Source: Treponema bryantii NK4A124 (GTDB lineage Bacteria; Spirochaetota; Spirochaetia; Treponematales; Treponemataceae). From it: DNA of 53,769 bases. The stretch lies in assembly GCF_000421345.1 (NCBI RefSeq), contig NZ_ATWV01000017.1:1-53769 (forward strand), written 5' to 3'. Shown piece by piece: positions 17,066-25,163 of the stretch. Within the stretch, counting starts at the first letter, position 1. Each line of letters begins with the position of its first letter. The translations under genes were made by a program, and so were the position numbers. The notes beneath the pieces were generated by a model. That model was not told where the DNA came from, ran no database searches, and saw only the letters and a program-made list of their open reading frames with translations.

Positions 17066-18721
17066 ATGGCAGACACAATGCATGCATTGGAAAAGAACCC
17101 TAAATGGAAGGGTCGTCGTGGTCCTGTTGTTCTGGTTATTATGGACGGCGTTGGATATGGTAAGTATGAAGAGGGAGATGCAGTTAAGGCTTCTAAGATG
17201 AAGTACCTGGACTGGTTTACTGCTAACTGCCCTCACACTAAGCTCAAGGCTCACGGAACTGCTGTTGGTCTTCCTACTGATGATGATATGGGTAACTCTG
17301 AGGTTGGTCACAACGCTATGGGTTGTGGCCGAGTTTTTGCTCAGGGGGCTAAGCTTGTTGGTGAATCTATTGCTTCTGGCAGCATGTTCGAAGGCGCTGT
17401 ATGGAAGAAGCTTGTAAAGAATGTTCAGGACAAGGGAACTACTTTCCATCTTATTGGTCTTGTTTCTGATGGTAACGTTCACTCTCACATTGACCACCTT
17501 AAGGCTATGATTACTCAGGCTCACAAGGAAGGTGTTAAGACTCTCCGCGTTCACGCTCTTCTTGACGGTCGCGATGTTCCACCTACTTCCGCCCTTGAAT
17601 ATTTTGAACCACTTGAAAAATTCCTTGCTGACTTCAGCGATGTTGACTATCAGATTGCTTCTGGTGGTGGACGTATGTACATCACTATGGACCGCTATGG
17701 GGCTGACTGGTCTATGGTAGAGCGCGGATGGCACGCTCATGTTCTTGCTGATGGTCGTCAGTTTGCAAGCGCTACAGAAGCTATCAATACTTACCGCAGT
17801 GAAAATGCCGGCCTCCTGGATCAGGATATGCACGAGTTCGTAATTGCTAAAGACGGAAAGCCTGTTGGACCTATTGTTGACGGCGACAGCGTAATCTTCT
17901 TTAACTTCCGCGGTGACCGCTCTCTTGAAATTACTGCTGCTTTCGAAGAAGACAACTTTACTCACTTTGACCGCGTACGCCGCCCTGCTGTTGAATATGC
18001 AGGAATGATGGAATACGACGGAGATAACCACAAGCCGGCTCAGTTCCTCGTAAACCCACCAAGCATTGACCGCACAATGGGTGAATATCTTACAAAGACT
18101 GGCGTTCATCTTATGGCAATTTCTGAAACTCAGAAATATGGTCACGTTACTTACTTCTTCAACGGTAACCGCCCTGGTGAATTCGACAAGAATCTTGAAA
18201 CATATATTGAAGTTCCATCTGATGTTGTTCCTTTTGAACAGCGCCCTTGGATGAAGTGTGCAGAAATTACTGACAAGGTAATCGAAGCTATTGAAAGCGG
18301 AAAATATGACCACATCCGTCTTAACTACCCTAACGGAGATATGGTTGGACACACTGGTGTATTCAACGCTGTTGTATGTTCTATGGAAGGTATGGACCTT
18401 CAGCTTGGCCGCCTTAAGGCAGCTATTGAAAAGGCAGGCGGTATTCTCTGTCTTACAGCTGACCACGGAAACTCAGACGATATGTACGAGCATAAGAAGG
18501 ACGGCTCTGTTGCTATGGGCGCTGACGGCGAACCAAAGCCAAAGACAAGTCACAGCTTGAACCCTGTTCCAGGTATCATCTACGACCCAGAGTACAAGGG
18601 CGAGTATGAACTCGAGCTCAACAGCGGACTTGGTATTTCGTCTTGGCCTGCAACTTTGATGATGTTGATGGGATTTGTGCCACCTAGTGATTATGATGCA
18701 AGTATGATTAATTTGAAGTAA
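17066..18721 (+). CDS. gpmI: 2,3-bisphosphoglycerate-independent phosphoglycerate mutase
   Basis: Interconverts 3- and 2-phosphoglycerate in glycolysis and gluconeogenesis, using two Mn ions. 551 residues, at the long end of the family. Alkaline-phosphatase-superfamily motifs: VIMDGVGYG (metal Asp), DDMGNSEVGHNAMG (catalytic phospho-Ser), HSHIDHL, DGRDVPP, FFNFRGDR, and the C-terminal metal sites NYPNGDMVGHTG and LTADHGNSDDM. AGGAG lies 10 nt upstream of the ATG. It is a monocistronic unit with its own promoter and ends at repeats that include a terminator. Codon use shows the GCT/GGT/AAG preference of a highly expressed gene. Confidence 0.97.
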   Translation: MADTMHALEKNPKWKGRRGPVVLVIMDGVGYGKYEEGDAVKASKMKYLDWFTANCPHTKLKAHGTAVGLPTDDDMGNSEVGHNAMGCGRVFAQGAKLVGESIASGSMFEGAVWKKLVKNVQDKGTTFHLIGLVSDGNVHSHIDHLKAMITQAHKEGVKTLRVHALLDGRDVPPTSALEYFEPLEKFLADFSDVDYQIASGGGRMYITMDRYGADWSMVERGWHAHVLADGRQFASATEAINTYRSENAGLLDQDMHEFVIAKDGKPVGPIVDGDSVIFFNFRGDRSLEITAAFEEDNFTHFDRVRRPAVEYAGMMEYDGDNHKPAQFLVNPPSIDRTMGEYLTKTGVHLMAISETQKYGHVTYFFNGNRPGEFDKNLETYIEVPSDVVPFEQRPWMKCAEITDKVIEAIESGKYDHIRLNYPNGDMVGHTGVFNAVVCSMEGMDLQLGRLKAAIEKAGGILCLTADHGNSDDMYEHKKDGSVAMGADGEPKPKTSHSLNPVPGIIYDPEYKGEYELELNSGLGISSWPATLMMLMGFVPPSDYDASMINLK

Positions 18722-18730
18722 AAATAATAC

Positions 18731-18767
18731 GGTGGTTGAGTAACCCGAAGGGTGTATCGAAACCACC
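18731..18767. repeat. Palindromic element A after gpmI
   Basis: GGTGGTTGAGTAA...TATCGAAACCACC, 9 bp past the gpmI stop, first of two adjacent copies in the gpmI-purB convergent gap. Confidence 0.85.
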
Positions 18768-18773
18768 GTTTAC

Positions 18774-18836
18774 AAAAAAAAGCGGTAGTGGTTTCGATAC
18801 GATGCTTCGCATCACTCAACCACCGCCGCTTTTTTT
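18774..18836. terminator. Two-way terminator built from an element A copy
   Basis: An element A copy (about 18788-18824, CGATGCTTCGCATC centre) is embedded in AAAAAAAGCGG ... CCGCTTTTTTT, lengthening its stem and adding A/T tracts on both sides. It should stop both gpmI (plus) and purB (minus) transcripts. This is the clearest case here of the repeat as a functional terminator. Confidence 0.8.
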
Positions 18837-18850
18837 ATTTAACGTAAAAT

Positions 18851-20272
18851 TTATTTCATAAGTTCGCGATACTTCTGTGCCAGTCTCTTAGACTTAACTG
18901 CAGCCAAGCCGCAGTAGTTAGAAGGATGCTCAAAGAAGTTTGCAGGATTTTCTACGCCGAGTTTTTCCAGCTGGGCTGTGATATCTGCGTATTCTTTTTC
19001 GTGAGTCTTGAGAACCTCGAAGAAGGTCTTTCCACTCTGCTCTGCTTCGAGGGTAATCTTACGGATAATTTCGTGACCGTCGTTGTAGCCTGCTTCGCCA
19101 AGAAGGATGTAAGCTGGTTCAGCCAAAACACCACCGCGAACTTTTCCGCCGGCATTTTCGAGATTTCTTGCCATGCCTTCCTTATCAGCCTGGAGCCCCT
19201 TAACAACGCTGTTCATGCGGGCAACTGCCATTGTAAAGCCAGAAACATAATCAGCAATAAAGCGCTGGCTTGCAGAGTTTGTAAGGTCACGCTGGTGTTC
19301 AGAAATCTGATCCATATAGAAAGTGATTACGCGTGGACACATTGCCTTCCACAATGATTTTACGTGCTCGCTGTTCCATGGATTACGTTTCTGTGGCATT
19401 GTTGAAGAGCCAACCTGAGTTGCAGCAAAGTATTCGAATACTTCACCAATTTCAGAGCGCTGGAGGTTGCGGAGGTCATCTGCAAGGTTAGCAATAATTC
19501 CGAAAGCTACGTTCATCTCAAGCAAGAGACGGAGAACATATTCAGGTTCAACAAGCTGATTTGAATATTCAGATGGTGTAAGGCCGAGGAACTCTGTATA
19601 TGTGCGCTCGAGTTCTTCAGGATCCTTTACAATCATGCTTGGGCCGTTGTAAGAACCAACAGGGCCGGCAAGCTTTCCTACCAGCTGGTTAGAGAGTTCT
19701 TCAATGCGCAAGATAGACTTTCCAAGGCGGCTTACAAACTCAGCAATGCTCCATCCGAAAGTAATAGGTACAGCATGCTGTCCGTGTGTACGGCCAACCT
19801 GTGGAGTAGCGCATTCACGCTCAGCGATATCACAAAGATAATTTTCAAGCTTTTTAAGTTCTGGAAGCACAACATTCTGAGTAACGTCGCGCATACGGCA
19901 GCTGAGGGCTGTATCAAGAATATCAACCGAAGTAGCACCAAGGTGAATAAGAGGTCCGATTTCTGAATCAACCTTAGTCTTCATTACATTTACAAGGGCA
20001 CGGATATTGTGCTTTGTTTTTTCTTCTTCTGTGTAAACTTCCTGAGGGTCGATATTTGCGGCAACGTCATCGAGAGTTTTAGCAATCTCATCAGTCAACT
20101 TGCCGCGCAATTTAAGGTGGGCTTTTACAAGGGCTGCTTCACATTTTGCGCAGGAACGGATAGAAGCTTCTTCTGAAATATACTTAGAAAGGCCGGCAAA
20201 TGCATCGGCTTCCGACAAAGAGTATCTGTGATCGATACAAGAAAGGTTTTCAAAAATGTTTCGTGTTTCCAT
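18851..20272 (-). CDS. purB: Adenylosuccinate lyase
   Basis: Cleaves SAICAR and adenylosuccinate, releasing fumarate, in purine synthesis. 473 residues. Fumarase/aspartase superfamily: HLGATSVDILDTAL (conserved region 1), VGRTHGQHAVPITFG with the catalytic-base His, and the signature GSSTMPQKRNPWNSE (flexible loop with active-site Ser). The start at 20272 is supported by the superfamily N-terminus (METRNIFENLSCIDHRYS). No Shine-Dalgarno lies upstream; instead a TATAAT sits 8 bp before the ATG, suggesting a leaderless message. The other pur genes of this window (purE-M-N) are 24 kb away and also have a -10 box next to the first ATG. Confidence 0.96.
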   Translation of the reverse strand: METRNIFENLSCIDHRYSLSEADAFAGLSKYISEEASIRSCAKCEAALVKAHLKLRGKLTDEIAKTLDDVAANIDPQEVYTEEEKTKHNIRALVNVMKTKVDSEIGPLIHLGATSVDILDTALSCRMRDVTQNVVLPELKKLENYLCDIAERECATPQVGRTHGQHAVPITFGWSIAEFVSRLGKSILRIEELSNQLVGKLAGPVGSYNGPSMIVKDPEELERTYTEFLGLTPSEYSNQLVEPEYVLRLLLEMNVAFGIIANLADDLRNLQRSEIGEVFEYFAATQVGSSTMPQKRNPWNSEHVKSLWKAMCPRVITFYMDQISEHQRDLTNSASQRFIADYVSGFTMAVARMNSVVKGLQADKEGMARNLENAGGKVRGGVLAEPAYILLGEAGYNDGHEIIRKITLEAEQSGKTFFEVLKTHEKEYADITAQLEKLGVENPANFFEHPSNYCGLAAVKSKRLAQKYRELMK

Positions 20273-20280
20273 AAGGTGAG

Positions 20281-20309
20281 ATTATATAGAATTTGCGAGA
20301 AAAATAAAA
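20281..20309 (-). promoter_or_regulatory. purB promoter, leaderless type
   Basis: Minus strand: TTTTAT at 20309-20304 (weak -35), 17-bp spacer, TATAAT at 20286-20281, then 8 bp to the ATG. The start of transcription would fall at or within 1-2 nt of the start codon. Confidence 0.5.
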
Positions 20310-20331
20310 TAGGGAGCTTTCTGTCTGGCAT

Positions 20332-20369
20332 GGTGGTTTCGATACGATGCTTCGCATCACTCAACCACC
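20332..20369. repeat. Palindromic element A upstream of purB
   Basis: GGTGGTTTCGATACGATG centre CTTCGCATC, closing with CTCAACCACC. Lies upstream of the purB promoter and downstream of the peptidase gene. Confidence 0.85.
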
Positions 20370-20379
20370 GGAACTCACT

Positions 20380-20416
20380 GGTGGTTGAGTAGCCCGTAGG
20401 GCATATCGAAACCACC
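20380..20416. repeat. Palindromic element A, second copy upstream of purB
   Basis: Opposite orientation to the copy 10 bp away, so the two form a larger inverted pair. GGTGGTTGAGTAGCCC...CATATCGAAACCACC. It ends 11 bp before the stop of the M23 peptidase gene and may end that transcript. Confidence 0.85.
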
Positions 20417-20427
20417 GTGTTATAGAA

Positions 20428-21630
20428 CTAATTAAGCACCGCCATCGGATTAATTGTCTTACCATTTTTATAAACTGTAAAATGAAGATGTGGACCGGTA
20501 CTCATACCTGTTGAACCAACATAGCCGATTACAGTATTTGTATAAACGAAGTTACCCTTGCGGCAGGCTGTAGATTTCATATGACCGTAGAGAGTCTTAT
20601 ATCCTGAATGATGGGTAATGATTACATAGTTTCCGTAAGTTGCATTATAACCTACAGCAGTAACAGTTCCGTCCAGAGCTGCGTAAATTGGAGTTCCCTG
20701 AGAAACTGCCATATCAATACCGCCGTGGAAAGTACGAGCTCCCGCATTAAATGGAGAATTACGCCAGCCATAATTTGAAGAAAGCCAGTAGCGGGCATGA
20801 AGAGGCTTTTTGAAGAGGTCGCCGTTAATTTCCTGACGTGTTGCCCAGTCAAGCTCTGCTTCCGGAACAAAAAGTGATGTACCGGCCTTAAGCTCTGAAT
20901 CAAGGCTTATATTATTTGCAAAAGCTGTCTTTTCGGCATTTACCTTATATTTTTCTGCAATAGTAGCAGCAGTTTCACCATTTTTCTTTACTGTATAAAT
21001 AATTCCTGGCATTGAAGGAATCTTAAGATACTGACCCGGCTGAATAAGGCGACTCTGTTTGATGTTATTTACACTGATAATTGTATCCTGAGTTACATCA
21101 AAAGCATCTGCAATAAAACCAATCATATCACCGGCTTTTACGCGGTAGGTCTGATAGGTAATAATGGAATCTGACTCTGGAAGGACTGCCTCAGTAAGGG
21201 CTGAATCTTCTGCAGCATCTGCAAGAGCAATGTCATTTTCTACGTCTGCAAGCAGGCTTGAAAGATTTTCCTCATATTCAGGCTCGGCAGTGGTTTCAAG
21301 ACCTCCGACACCATGGCGGAAATCAGGACGGCGGGCTGTAATCAAAAGACAAGTTAAGAAAACACCGGCACAAAAGCCCAAAACGGAGAGACAAACTACC
21401 TGTACTGAATTAGATTTAAAGCTCATAGTGATACTTTTTACCAATTTATTCATTATACATTGAAATCTTTCAGAAATAAAGTATTTTTTTTGAGGCTTAA
21501 TTTCCGGCCTTATCTCAAAATTCAGTTCAAATTTTCTTTCTGTTTTTGGCGCAGACCTTGTTTCAAACGAGGCTTCTCGACTTGCTTCACACTTTTTTAG
21601 AAAAGACTTTTCCCCAATTTTTTCGCTCAT
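20428..21630 (-). CDS. LysM-domain M23 metallopeptidase, membrane-anchored
   Basis: Cell-wall peptidase of the LytM/M23 family that cuts peptidoglycan crosslinks. 400 residues. The start at 21630 overlaps the rlmE stop as ATGA, so translation is coupled; this gives an unusual charged cytoplasmic tail of about 75 residues before the membrane segment (about 79-98). A start at codon 60 is the alternative. Two LysM domains follow (about 166-210 and 218-262), then the M23 domain with Zn motifs HGGID, and HLHF near the end, and the loop YGHM. All catalytic His residues are present, so it is probably active rather than a regulator. Confidence 0.9.
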   Translation of the reverse strand: MSEKIGEKSFLKKCEASREASFETRSAPKTERKFELNFEIRPEIKPQKKYFISERFQCIMNKLVKSITMSFKSNSVQVVCLSVLGFCAGVFLTCLLITARRPDFRHGVGGLETTAEPEYEENLSSLLADVENDIALADAAEDSALTEAVLPESDSIITYQTYRVKAGDMIGFIADAFDVTQDTIISVNNIKQSRLIQPGQYLKIPSMPGIIYTVKKNGETAATIAEKYKVNAEKTAFANNISLDSELKAGTSLFVPEAELDWATRQEINGDLFKKPLHARYWLSSNYGWRNSPFNAGARTFHGGIDMAVSQGTPIYAALDGTVTAVGYNATYGNYVIITHHSGYKTLYGHMKSTACRKGNFVYTNTVIGYVGSTGMSTGPHLHFTVYKNGKTINPMAVLN

Positions 21631-22223
21631 TTTTTATTTATCCCCACTAGATATGTTTCAAAAGACTCTGCACGGCAGGCTTCCGGTTTAAAACCCTTAG
21701 CCGAAGTAAAGGTTTCGCGCATAAGCTTTAAGAGTCTCTGCTGATCTCCATTTTGAAAGATTTTTACGCAAAAGTTAGCACCCGGTTTTAGCATGGTCTG
21801 TGCATACCAGATAGCCATTTCAACCAGCTGTTCACTTCTTGCTGTATCTACAGTACGATTTCCTGTAGTTTTTGGAGCTGCGTCGCAAACTACAAGGTCG
21901 TAAGGCCCCTCACTCTTGATCTGATTTCTAATTTCAGGTGCATTAAGATCTCCCTGAATAAAAATCAAATTATCGCCCTTTACAGACTTTGAAAGTGGAT
22001 TCAAGTCACAGGAAACAACTTTACCGGTTCCATCCATTGTGCGCAGCAAAAAAGTAGTCCAGCTGCCAGGAGCTGATCCCAAATCCAGAACGGTATAATT
22101 TTTCTTAATCATTCCGAATTTTTCATCAATTTCCTTGAGCTTATAAACTGAGCGTGCAGGATATCCTTCTGAGAAAGCTTTCTGTGACCAGTAATCTGGT
22201 TTTTCATAAGAGTTTTTAGGCAT
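21627..22223 (-). CDS. rlmE: 23S rRNA 2'-O-ribose methyltransferase RlmE (FtsJ/RrmJ)
   Basis: Methylates a uridine in the 23S rRNA A loop late in 50S assembly. 198 residues, the usual size. Motifs: RSVYKLKEIDEKF (catalytic Lys region), VLDLGSAPGSW (SAM motif I), DLVVCDAAPKTTGNRTVD (catalytic Asp, motif IV), and KIFQNGD (catalytic Lys). The K-D-K-E tetrad looks complete, with the Glu in AESFETYLV. It overlaps the M23 peptidase gene by 4 nt, an unexpected pairing. A GATAAT lies 7 bp before the ATG and there is no good Shine-Dalgarno. Confidence 0.95.
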   Translation of the reverse strand: MPKNSYEKPDYWSQKAFSEGYPARSVYKLKEIDEKFGMIKKNYTVLDLGSAPGSWTTFLLRTMDGTGKVVSCDLNPLSKSVKGDNLIFIQGDLNAPEIRNQIKSEGPYDLVVCDAAPKTTGNRTVDTARSEQLVEMAIWYAQTMLKPGANFCVKIFQNGDQQRLLKLMRETFTSAKGFKPEACRAESFETYLVGINKK

Positions 22224-22262
22224 ATAGTTGATTATCGGCAGGAAAAAAAGAGAATTTAAGGA

Positions 22263-22940
22263 TTAAATTTTCACCTTAGCGTTATTCCCAAGGGCATCTT
22301 CGCTTTCTTTTACGCCGCCGTCTTCGTTGAAAAAGTCATTAACATTGATTGTAGGGTTGCCGGCTTTACGGCGGGCGAGGATTTTCCGGTAGATTCGTAA
22401 AACGCTTTCTTTTGGCTGAACAAAGCCTTTGTCGTGACTCAGGCAGAAGTTTGGAGCCTGAATTTCTTCCATCTTCTTAATCATCTGTTCCAGCAGCTGT
22501 ACGTTATATTCCCGGGCTGAAAGACGGAAATGACAGTAAGTGGCATCGCCAAGAAAGGCATAGTCCTTATATTCCAGAACAAGGCTGCCTTTTGAGTGGC
22601 TGGAAGGGATTGGATAAAGCTTTATGCCGTCTGCAAAAGACTCTTCGCCTTCCACAATCTCCCCTGCCCTTGTATATTTTTTTGTGTATTTTGTAACGTA
22701 AAGCTTGTCGTATTTTACCTTAAGCAGATTTAGAATGTGGTCCGGATGAAAATGAGAAATGACGATATTCTTTTTGCCCTCTATCTGATTGATGAGGTTT
22801 GCAGCTTCGCCACAGGTTCCCGTGTCGAAAATCCAGGTGATATCCGAGCCTTCTGGTTTTATAAAAACCACATCGCTCGAAAGGGGATTTTCAACAGAGG
22901 GAAGATATGAGATTTCAGGGGTTATTTCAATCAAAGACAT
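22263..22940 (-). CDS. MBL-fold metallo-hydrolase
   Basis: 225 residues from 22940. The longer frame to 22994 is rejected because its first residues (CHCERSEAI) are the translation of a dispersed repeat. Metallo-beta-lactamase-fold motifs: VISHFHPDH (metal-binding HxHxDH), the downstream His in PIPSSHSKGSL, FLGDATY (bridging Asp) and CLSHDKG (last His). This is a complete two-metal site. The substrate cannot be inferred; small stand-alone MBL proteins include glyoxalase II-like and nucleotide or phosphonate hydrolases. TATAAT lies just 4 bp before the ATG, so either transcription starts at the ATG or another promoter is used. Confidence 0.85.
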   Translation of the reverse strand: MSLIEITPEISYLPSVENPLSSDVVFIKPEGSDITWIFDTGTCGEAANLINQIEGKKNIVISHFHPDHILNLLKVKYDKLYVTKYTKKYTRAGEIVEGEESFADGIKLYPIPSSHSKGSLVLEYKDYAFLGDATYCHFRLSAREYNVQLLEQMIKKMEEIQAPNFCLSHDKGFVQPKESVLRIYRKILARRKAGNPTINVNDFFNEDGGVKESEDALGNNAKVKI

Positions 22941-22952
22941 CTTAATTATATG

Positions 22953-23021
22953 GATTGCTTCGCTGCGCTCGCAATGACAGAGCCTTGTCGTCATTGCGAG
23001 GAGCGTAGCGACGTGGCAATC
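22953..23021. repeat. Dispersed repeat family B, inverted pair
   Basis: GATTGCTTCGCTGCGCTCGC followed by AATGAC at 22953-22978, and on the other side GTCATTGCGAGGAGCGTAGC followed by GACGTGGCAATC at 22990-23021: two hairpin-forming copies in opposite orientation. The second ends 1 bp inside the stop codon of the S1-domain gene. Partial copy at 34758-34795. Confidence 0.85.
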
Positions 23022-24115
23022 TATTTCTTCAACAACGCCGCGAACGGATTATAAGTTTCGCCGTCATCATCCTGGCTGCTCATGTACCGGGCAGCTGTAT
23101 CATCCTGCTCTTTAGAAGTTGCCGGAACAAGAGAAATACGTTTTGCAGCAGCATCAACCTTTTCTACAACAACACTCATTTCCTGCCCAGGCTTGTATAC
23201 CTTGCGGAGGTTTGTATTTGCGCTCAAGCCTTCCAGTTCGCTGATGTGAACAAGACCATCAATTCCCTTATCAAGATTAACAAAGAGACCAAAGTCCATA
23301 ATCTTGCTGATTTTGCCGTCTACCTTTGTGCCAACAGGGAACTTTTCTGCAGCCTCTTCCCAAGGGTCGCGGAGCAGAGCCTTAAGGCTTACACTAACAC
23401 GCTCGTTTTTCCAGTCTGTGTGGATAACCTTTACATTGAGCTCCTGCCCTACTTCTACAACCTCACCGGCATCAGCAACGCGGTCAAAAGAAAGCTCACT
23501 GATTGGGAGAAGAGCTCTAAAGCCCTGAATGTTTACAAAAGCACCAAACTTTTCAATGCTTTCAACTGTGGCAGTAACTACTGCCCCCTCGGTAATCTGA
23601 GTGGCAAGCTTACCGAGTTTGTTTGCATATTCTGATTCACCGATTTTGCGGTTGCTTACGAGAATGTCTTTTCCATCATTTTTATATTCTGTAATGATAA
23701 AGCTGAGAGTTTTTCCTACATAGAAGGCAGGTTCTTTTTTATCTTTAAAGCCCATCTGAGAATAAGGACAGAAGGCTCGCTTTCCGCCAAGCTTAACTTC
23801 AAAACCGCCCTTAATCTCTGCTTCAACGTGGCCTTCTACCGGAATGCCACCTTTATAAGCATTTTCAATCATTGTATCATCAGCTGAGCTGCCGCCGATT
23901 TTTGTAGTAAAGCGCATTTCACCGTGAATTTCGCCGGTAAAGAAGACTTTTATTTTATCGCCTTCTTTTACGCTTACATTGCCGTCTGCATCCTTAAACT
24001 CAGCAACATCAATCACGCCTTCAGACTTAGCGCTCAAATCAACAAAAACTGTTGTATCTGTAACTGCAACAACTGTAGTTTCAAAGCTGTCGCCGATATT
24101 GAATCTATTTATCAT
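23021..24115 (-). CDS. S1 RNA-binding domain protein (ribosomal protein S1-like)
   Basis: 364 residues from the ATG at 24115, chosen because GAGGAG lies 7 nt upstream; the frame runs 5 codons further. Four S1 (OB-fold) domains are visible, at about 5-65, 90-150, 178-245 and 262-335. The last two have classic motifs: GAFVNIQGFRALLPISELS and GLFVNLDKGIDGLVHISELE. Ribosomal S1 usually has four to six such domains and helps load mRNA on the ribosome. This could be that protein or a second S1-like factor. If many mRNAs here are leaderless, S1-type factors gain interest. The first two domains are more degenerate. Confidence 0.88.
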   Translation of the reverse strand: MINRFNIGDSFETTVVAVTDTTVFVDLSAKSEGVIDVAEFKDADGNVSVKEGDKIKVFFTGEIHGEMRFTTKIGGSSADDTMIENAYKGGIPVEGHVEAEIKGGFEVKLGGKRAFCPYSQMGFKDKKEPAFYVGKTLSFIITEYKNDGKDILVSNRKIGESEYANKLGKLATQITEGAVVTATVESIEKFGAFVNIQGFRALLPISELSFDRVADAGEVVEVGQELNVKVIHTDWKNERVSVSLKALLRDPWEEAAEKFPVGTKVDGKISKIMDFGLFVNLDKGIDGLVHISELEGLSANTNLRKVYKPGQEMSVVVEKVDAAAKRISLVPATSKEQDDTAARYMSSQDDDGETYNPFAALLKK

Positions 24116-24184
24116 TTTTTTACTCCTCAAAATACATTGATTTATAATGAGAGCATAGTAATATAATTTTTGAAAAAATGCTAT

Positions 24185-25042
24185 CTAATCCTGTTTTTTC
24201 ATAATAAAATTGCCCTTGAGCATTTTAGTCTGAAGGATATTTATAAAGGCTGCAGGGTCCGTCTTTTTGATTGAACGCAGAAGCTTATCCTCTTCATCAG
24301 AAGAAACAACGGTATAAAGCATTTTTCGCTCTGCCCCCTGATAACAGCCCTGGCCGGTAAAAAGAGTTGCATCGTGACCGGTAACATCACGTATCACCTG
24401 AACAAGTTCATCAGTTTTTTCTGAAATAATAAGAATAGTTGATTTCTGATAACGTTTATAAAGCGTATTCAAAATCTGGGTACTTACAAACTGGAATATG
24501 ATTGAATAAAGTGCTCTATTCCAGCCGAACAAAAGGCCAAAAGTTGCAAGAACTAGCACATTAAAAAAGAGAATATGATTCCAGATACTGCGGCCAGTTT
24601 TTTCAGAAACATAAATTGAAATAAAATCTGTTCCTCCGCTGGTAGCCCCCGCTAACAAACAGAAGCTTATTGCAACGCCGTTAATAATGCCACCAAAAAT
24701 TGAACAGAGCATAACATCGCTGGTTACATCAAGGCCAGGAAGCAGATCTGTAAAAAGTCCGGATGCAATAATTGCCCAAAGAGAAAGAAGAGTAAAGCGC
24801 TTGCCCACATAACGAAAACAGATAAGAGCCGGCACCACATTAAGGCCCCAGTAGAAAACAACAAAGGGAATATGAATATTAAGATACTTTGCAAAGATTT
24901 CCTGAATTAAAAGAGTTATTCCTGTAAAACCACCAGGAAGAAGTCCTGCGGCATGAACAAAGGTATTGAGGTTTACAGCCATAATTAAAGCACCGAGAGT
25001 AACCAGCAGGAATCGCAATATAAGTCGACTTGTATCTTTCAT
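24185..25042 (-). CDS. YitT/DUF2179 family membrane protein
   Basis: 285 residues. The first 195 form about five membrane helices of the YitT family (LGALIMAVNLNTFVHAAGLLPGGFTGI, and the conserved AGATSGGTDFIS). The C-terminal 85 residues are the cytoplasmic DUF2179 domain (STILIISEKTDELVQVI, TLFTGQGCYQGAERKMLY), a PII/ACT-like fold that probably binds a small ligand. Function is unknown across the family; a transport role is often guessed. Single gene, between the S1-domain gene and the divergent cyclase gene. Confidence 0.92.
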   Translation of the reverse strand: MKDTSRLILRFLLVTLGALIMAVNLNTFVHAAGLLPGGFTGITLLIQEIFAKYLNIHIPFVVFYWGLNVVPALICFRYVGKRFTLLSLWAIIASGLFTDLLPGLDVTSDVMLCSIFGGIINGVAISFCLLAGATSGGTDFISIYVSEKTGRSIWNHILFFNVLVLATFGLLFGWNRALYSIIFQFVSTQILNTLYKRYQKSTILIISEKTDELVQVIRDVTGHDATLFTGQGCYQGAERKMLYTVVSSDEEDKLLRSIKKTDPAAFINILQTKMLKGNFIMKKQD

Positions 25043-25163
25043 ATTTTTAGTTTACCACAATTTTAAATGATTATATAGAATTATCGATGCTGGCAAAATA
25101 TCTTTCTTTTTTCCATTTCATAGAATATAATTTATAGAATATAAATTGTAAGATGGAAAAAAG

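Noticed and set aside
17048-18466. Long minus-strand frame opposite gpmI (472 codons)
   Set aside because: Shadow of a highly expressed gene with biased codons; no family features.
22941-22994. N-terminal extension of the MBL-fold protein
   Set aside because: Encoded by repeat family B; the family starts at the ATG at 22940.
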